From Deltaproteobacteria bacterium (GTDB lineage: Bacteria > Desulfobacterota > Desulfobaccia > Desulfobaccales > 0-14-0-80-60-11), in NCBI GenBank assembly GCA_030018495.1, contig JASEFS010000001.1, positions 62,001 through 126,000 on the forward strand: a stretch of 64,000 nucleotides of DNA, in the 5' to 3' direction. Shown one piece after another: positions 34,697 through 42,777 of the stretch (the stretch's first letter is position 1; every line of letters starts with the position of its first letter). The notes below the pieces were generated by a model. It saw only the letters and a list, made by a program, of their open reading frames with translations. It was not told the origin of the DNA and did not search any database. A program made the translations under genes and the position numbers.

Positions 34697-35824
34697 ATGA
34701 ATATCAAGAGAAAAGAAACTATCCCTCAAGTATTATCAAGCAGATGGGAACAAGGTTCCGAGTTGCATTGGTTTTCCTCCTGGAGGAGTTCCAACTCGTC
34801 CATGCCATGGGGAAAGCATCATTGTCTTTTTGGCAATGGACGCCATGCCTTGAAGGCATTAATCGATTTTGGTCAAACTACCAGAAACTGGCGGCGCCTT
34901 TGGATCCCCAGTTATTTTTGTCAAACAGTGGTGTCATCATTGTTATCCACCGGGATAGAAATATGTACATATATTGACAGTCCAGGATATTATGAACCAA
35001 ACTTTGATAATCTTGAGTTCAAGAAGGGAGATATATTATTTTTGGTAAATTATTTTGGACTCCGCGATAAATTTTTTGTTGACGATACTCATCGTAATTT
35101 AATTGAAATAGTGGAAGATCACACACATGATCCATGGTCCGATTGGGCATATACTAGCAGTGCAGACTGGTGTGTGGTATCCTTAAGAAAAACTCTTCCA
35201 GTGCCTGATGGCGCGGTTTTATGGTCCCCGGTCGGCCATCAACTTCCTTCGACAGTCGGGATAACTTCCGCTCACAAAGTGGCTGTAATGGAAAAATTTA
35301 CAGCTATGGTAATAAAAGGTCTTTATTTGAATAACTATTCGGTTATGAAAGAAGCTTTTCGCAACCTGGCAATCTCCGGAGAAGAGAAATTTGATAACCA
35401 GGGCATGATATCCGGTGCATCTGAATTGACCATGAACATATTGCCTACTTTCCCCGTAAAAATATGGAGAGAACGGCGATATCTCAATCACCAGACTTTA
35501 TCGACTGTCTTGGCGAAATTACCCTGGGTTGAAATTCTTCAGCCGAAAAGTAACAAATTAAGTGTTTGTCCATTTGGTGCAAGCCTTATTTTTGACTCAC
35601 CCGAGCGACAGTTGCGAGTCCGTTCATTATTAATTTCCTCTAACGTTTACCCGTCTATTCTATGGCCTCTTGACCAGCCAAGAACTGAAGGAATACCGCC
35701 TGAAAACATAGACTTCAGCCAGCGGATGCTATTTTTACATTGCGATATGAGATACGATAAGTCAGATATGGAATACATAAGTAATCTTATACATAGATTT
35801 GGAGAACAATCTAAAATAAGTTGA
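34697..35824 (+). CDS. DegT/DnrJ-type PLP aminotransferase-like protein (divergent)
   Basis: 375 aa, cytoplasmic. HHCLFGNGRHALKALIDFG, RRLWIPSYFCQTVVSSLL and LFLVNYFGLRDK match the N-terminal cofactor domain of sugar aminotransferases, and EDHTHDPWSDW then ADWCVVSLRKTLPVPDGAVLW gives the probable PLP Asp-His and Schiff-base Lys. It is more divergent than the enzyme at 42778 and lacks the usual sugar-binding insert, so its substrate may not be a nucleotide sugar. AT-rich. It follows the sugar transferase by 80 bases on the same strand. Confidence 0.72.
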   Translation: MNIKRKETIPQVLSSRWEQGSELHWFSSWRSSNSSMPWGKHHCLFGNGRHALKALIDFGQTTRNWRRLWIPSYFCQTVVSSLLSTGIEICTYIDSPGYYEPNFDNLEFKKGDILFLVNYFGLRDKFFVDDTHRNLIEIVEDHTHDPWSDWAYTSSADWCVVSLRKTLPVPDGAVLWSPVGHQLPSTVGITSAHKVAVMEKFTAMVIKGLYLNNYSVMKEAFRNLAISGEEKFDNQGMISGASELTMNILPTFPVKIWRERRYLNHQTLSTVLAKLPWVEILQPKSNKLSVCPFGASLIFDSPERQLRVRSLLISSNVYPSILWPLDQPRTEGIPPENIDFSQRMLFLHCDMRYDKSDMEYISNLIHRFGEQSKIS

Positions 35825-36093
35825 TTGCTCCAGCGATAAAGTTTTTTGAAATAGTCTTACAAGCTTCCTGCATGGGTCTGAGAGAGACATATTTGCCCCT
35901 TTATGGGTGCAGGTCAAGATCCAGGATTTGGCGAATTAACTTAATCTTGCCATTAAGTTGCATTCCAGACAGAACGCTGTCACACCCCGTCAAGGCACCG
36001 TCTTCCACCAAACCCGGGCGATGAATAAACCATTCAACGATCAGGAAGTTGAATGCTGATATTTAAATCATAGTTGTTCAGGAGGCATTTATC
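35825..36093. other. intergenic gap in the glycan island
   Basis: 270 bases with locally higher GC than its flanks. No family match in any frame; possibly decayed coding sequence. A strong ribosome site (CAGGAGG) for the next gene begins at 36078. Confidence 0.3.
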
Positions 36094-36432
36094 ATGTTTT
36101 CTCGAAAAAACAGGGTAAATTACAATTTCTCAGTCTCCGATGTGGTGCGTGTGTTATCTAAAGATAATATTGATCTTTCGCTTGGCCAGGACAATAAATT
36201 GGATGGTTGTTTGTTTATGCCCCAAATGTATCAATATTGTGGCCAACAATATGAAATTGTAAAAGTTGTAAAAAATATCTATCTTGACCATGATAGGAAA
36301 ATGATAAGATGTCGTGCACCGTTATATCTCTTAAAAGATTTAAAATGTGATGGAAATACGGACATCTTTCCTCACAAGTGCGACAGGACGTGCTATTTAC
36401 TCTGGCATGAAAAATGGTTGGAAAGAATTTAA
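36094..36432 (+). CDS. small Cys-containing protein of unknown function, paralogue A
   Basis: 112 aa, no signal or membrane segment. Core: DVVRVLSKDNIDLSL, GCLFMPQMYQYCGQQYEIVKVVKNIYL, RCRAPLYLLKDLKCDG, HKCDRTCYLLWHEKWLER. Cysteines in YCG, LKCDG and CDRTC plus the final His-Trp make a plausible zinc site. The pattern (YCG, then LxxLxCDG, then CxRxCxxxWxxxWLxR) recalls a small uncharacterised family I have seen near glycan and peptide-modification genes; I cannot name it. AGGAGG lies upstream of the ATG. The second copy follows 70 bases later. Function unknown. Confidence 0.75.
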   Translation: MFSRKNRVNYNFSVSDVVRVLSKDNIDLSLGQDNKLDGCLFMPQMYQYCGQQYEIVKVVKNIYLDHDRKMIRCRAPLYLLKDLKCDGNTDIFPHKCDRTCYLLWHEKWLERI

Positions 36433-36502
36433 CCATTTTTTGCAAGGTCATAAAAGTTTTGAAAAACACCGATGCGCTTGAAAGAAAGTAGGAGAAAAGA
36501 AA

Positions 36503-36994
36503 ATGTGCCAGTTCAAATATGTTAATGAAATTGCCGCAGAGGATTCCTGGTTGGATGATAAATTGGAAATTTTAAGAAAAAAGATGTTGTATGTCAGGTG
36601 GAGGGTAAATCGGTTAAGAGATAGGTTTGCACGCAGATATCTGGCCACAAAGCCAGAAGTTTTCAGTGATCCTCCGGTAAGTCCGGGAGAAATAGTGCGT
36701 GTCCGCCCGAAAAGGGAAATCCAAGGTATGTTGGACGATCGCAGAAAGTATAAGGGCTTGGGCTTCCTGCTGGAACAATTCAGTCTTTGTGGCAGCACCC
36801 AAATGGTATTAAAGGAGGTTAACTACTTTTATGATGAAGTAATGGAAAAACAGGTAAAATGCAAAAATCTAGTTTTTCTTGAAGATTGCCATTGCAGCGG
36901 CATCATACCTTTTTTATCAAGTCAGTGTGATCTTAATTGCTTGTTGTTTTGGCATAAAGATTGGTTAGTAAGAAAGGAAAATAAAGATATTTAA
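36503..36994 (+). CDS. small Cys-containing protein of unknown function, paralogue B
   Basis: 163 aa, aligned end to end with the core of paralogue A: GEIVRVRPKREIQGML, GLGFLLEQFSLCGSTQMVLKEV, KCKNLVFLEDCHCSG, SQCDLNCLLFWHKDWLVR. It has an extra basic N-terminal region of about 65 residues (LRKKMLYVRWRVNRLRDRF). The spacing of the CG, C-x-C, CDxxC and FWHxxWL elements is conserved although overall identity is low, so the duplication is old. AGGAG lies upstream of the ATG. A relic of a third copy is at 33841-33930. Function unknown; a metal-binding accessory role in the glycan pathway is a guess. Confidence 0.75.
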   Translation: MCQFKYVNEIAAEDSWLDDKLEILRKKMLYVRWRVNRLRDRFARRYLATKPEVFSDPPVSPGEIVRVRPKREIQGMLDDRRKYKGLGFLLEQFSLCGSTQMVLKEVNYFYDEVMEKQVKCKNLVFLEDCHCSGIIPFLSSQCDLNCLLFWHKDWLVRKENKDI

Positions 36995-37004
36995 AGGCAT
37001 GCCA

Positions 37005-37714
37005 ATGGAAAGCTTTGCTTTAAAAGAATATTGGATGGCTCGCGAGGACCAGGATTCTTCGTTTAAGCTCCAGTTGGTTTTAAATTTCTTTGAAAAATAT
37101 CCTTATTTGATAAAAAACATGGGTTACTATGCGGATATTGGATGTGGAAATGGTTCATTTATTTTAGCTTTCGCGGATTACTTAAAAAGTATTGGAATGA
37201 AATATCAAATATACGGTTATGATACTTCAGCATATGCCATTGAATTAGCAAAAAAAAAGGACATGGAGATAACGTTAAATTTTATGTTGGTTCCAGTTCT
37301 AACCTGCCCAAAGAGTTGGACATTCTCTTTTGTATGGATGTAATTGAGCATCTGGAAGAACCTTATCAATTTCTTGACAGTCTGAAAGAAAAAACCCATT
37401 TTTTGATGCTGCATTTGCCTTTGGAACAAAGCATATGTCATTTATTGTTAAAAAAGCCGTCGAGATCCTTTAATAGATTGGGACACTTGCATTTTTTCTC
37501 CTGGGAGACGGCAAAAATTTTAATCAAACATTCGGCTTTTGAGATAGTAGATTATCAATTTACCAGTCCCGCAATTTCATTAAGAATTTTATCAAAGGAT
37601 AAAAAGAAGCTTCATCACTTATTCAGATATCTGCTCTACAAAATTCATCCTTCGCTCGCTGCCGTTCTAGTCGGCGGGTCTGTTATGCTCCTTTTAAAGA
37701 ATAATAAGTTATAA
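37005..37714 (+). CDS. SAM methyltransferase split by a -1 frameshift at A9-G
   Basis: Two ORFs (36999-37343 and 37316-37714) make one class I methyltransferase of about 236 aa. The first half has motif I (YYADIGCGNGSFILAFADYL) and YGYDTSAYAIELAKK. The second resumes as VKFYVGSSSNLPKELDILF, then DVIEHLEEPYQFLDSL, then LGHLHFFSWETAKIL. The frames join if the reading slips -1 at GCA AAA AAA AAG GAC, giving GGA CAT GGA GAT AAC. That tract contains the classic A-AAA-AAG slippery heptamer. It could be programmed frameshifting, phase variation, a recent mutation or a sequencing error. ATG at 37005 with AAAGG upstream. Probably methylates a sugar of the polymer. Confidence 0.75.
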
Positions 37715-37794
37715 TAACCAGTCTTTTTTCACAGGTAAAAAAAGAATAAAAAGAAACCCTTGCCAATAACCGGCTGTGTATATAGGGATAATCC

Positions 37795-38898
37795 ATGAAT
37801 GTCTATCCATATTCTGAGACATTAACTTACGAAGATCCATGCCACCGGCTGAAATGGCGAAACCTAGCCCATCTTTTCCCCGAGTTTGATATTTATTTCT
37901 TGCCTGAATACTCTTATCTCTTTGAATTGAATGGTGATGGCAAAGCTCATTGTTTTGTGTATTATCAATCAGAGAAAGAGGTGGTTATTTATCCCTTTCT
38001 AAAACGACAGATCAATAAAATGCCAGACTTTTCTGATCTCCCCGAAAACTTGTTTGATATTACCTCTCCGTATGGATATGGAGGTTATCTACGTAATAGT
38101 GATAATATTGATATTAGCAAATTTTATGCCGTCTTTATGGATTACTGCCGCCAAAATGATATTATTTCAGAATTCGTACGTTTTCATCCCTTGCTGAAAA
38201 ATCATGCTTATTGCCCGAAGCAGGTAAATTTAGTCAATTGGAATGAAACAGTGTTCATTAATCTTATGGTCGACAGTGAAAGACTTTTTCAAAATTTTAA
38301 CCAGAAGAAAAGAAATAGAATTAGAAAAGCGCAAAAGCTTGGAATTAAAATAATTGAAGATACTGAAATTAATCATTTGCAAACATTTTATGACATTTAC
38401 ACGCAAAATATGGAATATGTAGCGGCCAAGGAATATTTTACTTTCAGCAAGGAATGGTTTGAAAAGATGATAGACTTGTTTAAGTCAAAAATTACCTTGT
38501 TCCATGCAATCCTGGAATCAAAAATCATTGCTTCCGGCATATTCATCTGGCATGAAAATTTCCTTCAATACAAATTTAGCGGAATATCGGTTGGAACGCG
38601 TCATTTACCTGCAAATTGTCTTTTGATATATGAGGTTGCACTTTGGGCAAAAAAAAGGGGAATCAAGTACTTCCATCTCGGTGGTGGATTGACCAAAAAT
38701 GATGATCTGTTCAAATTTAAATCTCATTTTTCTAATGAAAGAGGGCAGTACTTTTTGGGGACCGTCATTCATAATCAGGAAATCTATAGATATCTGGAGA
38801 TGAAGGCTGCAGAGCGAAAACCTGTTCAATCCCTTAATACTAATTTTTTCCCAGCCTACCGTGCTCCCGGAAAAAGCGGCGGCTCTTGGACCCGATGA
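37795..38898 (+). CDS. FemAB/BioF2-like acyl- or aminoacyl-transferase (GNAT fold)
   Basis: 367 aa, cytoplasmic. The C-terminal half has the FemAB/GNAT core: NFNQKKRNRIRKAQKLGIKI (family signature), YDIYTQNMEYVAAKEYFTFS, LFHAILESKIIASGIFIWHENFLQYKFSG, LLIYEVALWAKKRGIKYFHLGGGL and FKSHFSNER. Such proteins add an amino acid or acyl group to peptidoglycan or glycan sugars using tRNA or CoA donors. Last gene of the AT-rich segment. It probably decorates the repeat unit. ATG at 37795; no strong ribosome site. Confidence 0.82.
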   Translation: MNVYPYSETLTYEDPCHRLKWRNLAHLFPEFDIYFLPEYSYLFELNGDGKAHCFVYYQSEKEVVIYPFLKRQINKMPDFSDLPENLFDITSPYGYGGYLRNSDNIDISKFYAVFMDYCRQNDIISEFVRFHPLLKNHAYCPKQVNLVNWNETVFINLMVDSERLFQNFNQKKRNRIRKAQKLGIKIIEDTEINHLQTFYDIYTQNMEYVAAKEYFTFSKEWFEKMIDLFKSKITLFHAILESKIIASGIFIWHENFLQYKFSGISVGTRHLPANCLLIYEVALWAKKRGIKYFHLGGGLTKNDDLFKFKSHFSNERGQYFLGTVIHNQEIYRYLEMKAAERKPVQSLNTNFFPAYRAPGKSGGSWTR

Positions 38899-39112
38899 TA
38901 ATCCAGCCATGGTTACCTGATCCCCCAGAAGATGGTAGTGAAAGCAGCCCACTCAGAAAAAACTCTCGTCGTCTGAATCGACTTGCATCATCATCGGCTC
39001 AGTAAATTATGAGGGCCACCGAAAATCGGTCAATTAAATAACCTGCTCCTCCACCACCCGCACCCTTTACTGCTATTAGCAAAAATCTGTGTCGATTTAA
39101 ATCAACCGTCAC

Positions 39113-39127
39113 CATACGAGCCAAGTC
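39113..39127 (+). promoter_or_regulatory. shared 15-bp leader motif CATACGARCCAAGTC, copy 1
   Basis: CATACGAGCCAAGTC, 35 bases upstream of the wza-like start. The same word with one change is at 42706-42720, before the aminotransferase gene. Position suggests a leader or promoter element of two sub-operons. Confidence 0.45.
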
Positions 39128-39162
39128 ACTTAAGACCATGAGTTTTAACGGAGGGCAAAACG

Positions 39163-40299
39163 ATGCCCCGCAAAGTGCTGAAGACGTGTAGTTATCGGGC
39201 TCAGGTAAAGGCAAGAGAAGAAAGCTTGTCTTCCTGGAGAGAGGCAATGGGAAAACTGGGGCGAAGTATTGTTGCCATGACGCTTTTGGGATTGGTTCTC
39301 GCCGGGGGTTGTGGGGGCTCTTCCCAGCAAGCCATCACGGCCCAGGCAATGACTCAAAGGCAAGCCCCGAACTCCAGCAGTGAGCTCCAGAATAAATTGA
39401 TGGTGCAAACCACTCAGGCATCGTTGGCAGGCTATAAAGATTACCAGATCGGGCCGGAAGATCTCCTCGAGATTTTGTTCCTGGGGCTGGACGACCTCAA
39501 CCGGGAGGTGCGGGTCAACGGCCAGGGGGAGATCACCGTGCCCTTGGTGAATGCCGTAAACGTTGCCGGCCTGTCCCCCCAACAGGTGGAGGAGAAGTTG
39601 ATGAAGCTCTACCGGGAGCGAGAGTTCATCAATAACCCGCATATAACCGTCCAGGTCAAGGAGTACCGCCACCAGCGGGTCATGGTCACCGGCGCCGTCG
39701 CTCAACCCGGCTCCTATGAGGTCATCGGTCCCCGGACTTTGCTGGAGATGCTGGGCAAGGCCGGCGGCTTGAACGACAGGGCCGGGGACATGGTGCATCT
39801 GGTCCGCAACCAGAGCGCCGCGGACCGGGCCAAGGCGGCGAAAGGCAATGCCGCGGAGTCTTTTGCCCCAGGAACGGAAACCATAGTTATCGATCTGCGG
39901 CGTTTGTTGATGGAAGGTGACCTGAAGCTGAACCTGCCGGTGAAAAGCGGAGATGTCGTTCACGTGCCTTTTGCCCGCAGCGCTTTTGTACTGGGCGCGG
40001 TGAACAAGCCGGGTAACGTGCCGGTGAAAGACAATCTCACCGTCACCCAGGCCTTGGCAGTGGCCGGGGGCCTCAACCCCCTGCTGGCCTCCAATCGCGT
40101 CACTGTAGTGCGTCTAGACGAGAAGGGCCAGCAGGTGAATATGACCATGAATATGAAAGATACGGTTTCCGGTAAGGAAAAGGACCCAATCATCCGAGAA
40201 AACGATATCGTCTATGCCCACGAGAGCGGGTTTCGGCGGTTTCTCTTCAATGTCCGCAACCTCTGGCCCGGCGCTCTGTCCGTGCCGCTTATCCCTTGA
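39163..40299 (+). CDS. wza: polysaccharide export outer-membrane lipoprotein (Wza-like)
   Basis: Forms the outer-membrane channel for exopolysaccharide, working with the Wzc-type kinase. 378 aa. The lipobox is in SIVAMTLLGLVLAGGC. Strong ribosome site GGAGGG before the ATG at 39163; this gives a long n-region, so an ATG at 39247 is an alternative. Poly_export domain: YQIGPEDLLEILFLGLDDLNREVRVNGQGEITVPLV. SLBB domains follow: VMVTGAVAQPGSYEV and AFVLGAVNKPGNVPV. The C-terminus is short. It starts the GC-rich part of the locus and is followed by the kinase gene after 57 bases. Confidence 0.92.
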   Translation: MPRKVLKTCSYRAQVKAREESLSSWREAMGKLGRSIVAMTLLGLVLAGGCGGSSQQAITAQAMTQRQAPNSSSELQNKLMVQTTQASLAGYKDYQIGPEDLLEILFLGLDDLNREVRVNGQGEITVPLVNAVNVAGLSPQQVEEKLMKLYREREFINNPHITVQVKEYRHQRVMVTGAVAQPGSYEVIGPRTLLEMLGKAGGLNDRAGDMVHLVRNQSAADRAKAAKGNAAESFAPGTETIVIDLRRLLMEGDLKLNLPVKSGDVVHVPFARSAFVLGAVNKPGNVPVKDNLTVTQALAVAGGLNPLLASNRVTVVRLDEKGQQVNMTMNMKDTVSGKEKDPIIRENDIVYAHESGFRRFLFNVRNLWPGALSVPLIP

Positions 40300-40356
40300 C
40301 GACTATGGCTTGTCTTCATTTTCCCGCAATCTGAGAAGTAAGCAGAGGACTGCATC

Positions 40357-42603
40357 ATGTCTGATTATGATCAAGTGGAAAAGTCGAAGTCCCTACAATT
40401 GCCCGGCCCGGACAGGTCCTTACCGGAGGCGTATCCCTACCCCGGCTATTATTCCGGCTATGGGGATGAGGAGTTGGAACAGGGCTGGCATCTGCTGGAT
40501 TTTTGGTACGTCCTTGAGAAGCGCAAGTGGTGGTTTTTAGGGGTCTTTGTGCCCGTGGTCCTGGCGATGGGGCTTTATTCCTTTCTGACCACCCCCATCT
40601 ACCGGGCTTCGGCCATTTTGCAGATCGTCCAGGACAATCCTTCGGCCATTGTGAGCGAAAAAGACCCCCTGGATGCGCTGTCCGCGGGCGACACCCAGGG
40701 GCGGTTTTACGAAACCCAGTACATGCTTCTGGGCAGCAAGACGCTGGCCGCCAAAATCATCCAATCCCTGAACCTCAAGGAGCACCCGGAATACAAAGAA
40801 TTGGCAAAAAAGAATAAGGATAAGACTCCTTATGAAATCGAGGCCGCGTACCTGGAGGACTTCTTAAAAAAGTTAGAAATTTTACCATTAAAGAAATCCT
40901 ATCTGGTGGAAATCTTCTTTCAGTCCCCGGACAAAGATCTGGCAGTCAAGGTCCCCAATGCGGCTTACAAGGAATACCTGGAATTCGCCATGCAGACCCG
41001 GCAGCAGTCCTACAGTTTGATCCGGGAGTGGTTGGAAAACGAACTGCATCAGTTGGCGGATAAGGTGGAGGCCTCGGAGAAGAAGCTCTACGCCCACGGC
41101 AAGGAAAAGAACTTCCTGGCTCTGGAGGGCGAGGATAATGTCATCGTCAAGAAATATGTGGAACTGAACAAAGTCCTGACCACGGCCCAGACCGAGCGGG
41201 CCGCCAAGGAGGCGCAATATCAACAGGTGCAGAAACGGGGGGCCGATGCTCCCCTGATCATCAACAATCCCTTGGTGCAGAGGCTCAGGGAAGAGATGAT
41301 TACCCAGAAAGCCCAGGTGGCCAGCCTGGCCAAGACCTTCGGCAAAAACTACCCGCAATTACAAGCCGAACAGGCCAAGCTGGGGGAACTTAAGTCCCGG
41401 GTGAACAGTGAGGTGCAGCGCACTCTGGCCAGCATCAAAGCGGATTACGAGGCGGCGCTGAGGACCGAAAATTTCCTCCGGGAAGAGGCCGGTCGACAGC
41501 GAAAAGAGGTGGAAGGGCTCCAGGAGAATCTGGTGCAGCATAACATCCTCAAACGCGACCTCCAAACCAACGAGCAACTCTACCAGGCCCTGCTGGCCCG
41601 GATGAAAGAAGCCAGCGTGGCCAGCACCATGGTGGCCAGCAATGCCGCGGTCATTCAGCCTGCAAAGCCGCCCCTGGAGCCTTATAAGCCTAAGAAGGCT
41701 TTAAATATGGCCCTGGCGGTCTTAGTGGGGCTCATGGGCGGGGTGGGTATGGCCTTCCTGGCCGAATACCTGGACAGCTCCATCAAAACCTCTGAGGAAA
41801 TGGAACGAGTGTACCGTCTGCCCTCCTTGGGTGTGGTGCCGCTCTTATCTACTAACAGCGATCGCGCCACCAGCAACGGGGACCGACAGCTGGCCCTGGC
41901 AACCTATGCCAAGCCCATGTCGATGCTGGCTGAGGCGGTGTTCCACCTGCGCACCTCTCTCATGCTTTCCATGTCCGGCCGGCCGCCGGGCACCATCCTG
42001 GTGACCAGCCCTAACCCCGGTGAGGGCAAGACCACCCTTTCCATCAACCTGGCCTCCGCCATGCTCTTTGGGGACAACAAGGTGCTGATCATCGATGGAG
42101 ATCTGCGGCGACCGCATATCAACCAGATGTTCGAGGTGCTCCTGGAGCCGGGCTTGAGCAACTATCTAACCGGCAGCACGCAGATCACGGAAATTATCAA
42201 GGAAACCCCGGTGCAAAACCTCTACATCATCCCCGCCGGCCCCAAGCCGCCACACCCCATCCAGCTCTTAAGTTCTCCGGCCTTTCGGAGCTTACTGGAA
42301 GAGCTCAAGCAGGACTTTGCCCACATCGTCATCGACACGCCCCCTATTATCGGTTTTGCGGACGCCCGGGTGGTCGCCCATATGGTAGACGGAGTGCTTC
42401 TGGTCATCAGGCACAACCAAACTTCCCGAGACGCCGGCAAGCTGGCCATCCAGCTCCTGAACCAGGCCTATGGCAACATCCTGGGGGTGGTGCTCAACAT
42501 GGCCCAAAAGGACAAGATGGGATATAGGGGGTATTACAGTTACTACAAATATTACCATAAATACTACGACGGCTACTCCAAGGATAGCGGGAAAAGAGCA
42601 TAA
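40357..42603 (+). CDS. wzc: Wzc-type polysaccharide co-polymerase / BY tyrosine kinase
   Basis: Inner-membrane protein controlling chain length and export, 748 aa. N-terminal Wzz domain with TM1 (KWWFLGVFVPVVLAMGLYSFL) near residue 60, a long periplasmic coiled coil (residues about 200-420, GNVR-like), and TM2 (ALNMALAVLVGLMGGVGMAFLAEY) near 455. The kinase domain carries Walker A SPNPGEGKTTLSINLAS, Walker A' VLIIDGDLRRP and Walker B HIVIDTPPIIGFADARVV. The C-terminal tyrosine cluster (GYRGYYSYYKYYHKYYDGY) is the autophosphorylation tail. Kinase and co-polymerase are fused in one chain, as in proteobacteria. A separate phosphatase is not in the locus. Confidence 0.94.
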   Translation: MSDYDQVEKSKSLQLPGPDRSLPEAYPYPGYYSGYGDEELEQGWHLLDFWYVLEKRKWWFLGVFVPVVLAMGLYSFLTTPIYRASAILQIVQDNPSAIVSEKDPLDALSAGDTQGRFYETQYMLLGSKTLAAKIIQSLNLKEHPEYKELAKKNKDKTPYEIEAAYLEDFLKKLEILPLKKSYLVEIFFQSPDKDLAVKVPNAAYKEYLEFAMQTRQQSYSLIREWLENELHQLADKVEASEKKLYAHGKEKNFLALEGEDNVIVKKYVELNKVLTTAQTERAAKEAQYQQVQKRGADAPLIINNPLVQRLREEMITQKAQVASLAKTFGKNYPQLQAEQAKLGELKSRVNSEVQRTLASIKADYEAALRTENFLREEAGRQRKEVEGLQENLVQHNILKRDLQTNEQLYQALLARMKEASVASTMVASNAAVIQPAKPPLEPYKPKKALNMALAVLVGLMGGVGMAFLAEYLDSSIKTSEEMERVYRLPSLGVVPLLSTNSDRATSNGDRQLALATYAKPMSMLAEAVFHLRTSLMLSMSGRPPGTILVTSPNPGEGKTTLSINLASAMLFGDNKVLIIDGDLRRPHINQMFEVLLEPGLSNYLTGSTQITEIIKETPVQNLYIIPAGPKPPHPIQLLSSPAFRSLLEELKQDFAHIVIDTPPIIGFADARVVAHMVDGVLLVIRHNQTSRDAGKLAIQLLNQAYGNILGVVLNMAQKDKMGYRGYYSYYKYYHKYYDGYSKDSGKRA

Positions 42604-42705
42604 TGCTATCTTCAGATAGAACTAAGAAAATTTAAGAAAATCTTCATGCTTCACAGAAAGCAATGCTTGTGTAAATAGATTTTCTGGAGCACGTCAGGCG
42701 ATCAT

Positions 42706-42720
42706 CATACGAACCAAGTC
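42706..42720 (+). promoter_or_regulatory. shared 15-bp leader motif CATACGARCCAAGTC, copy 2
   Basis: CATACGAACCAAGTC, 57 bases before the sugar aminotransferase ATG; pairs with the copy at 39113. No other occurrence was noticed by eye in the locus. Confidence 0.45.
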
Positions 42721-42777
42721 CGAAGGCCCAAAGGAGAATACTCCGACATAGGGTCTCCTCTCCGTACTCCTCAACTC

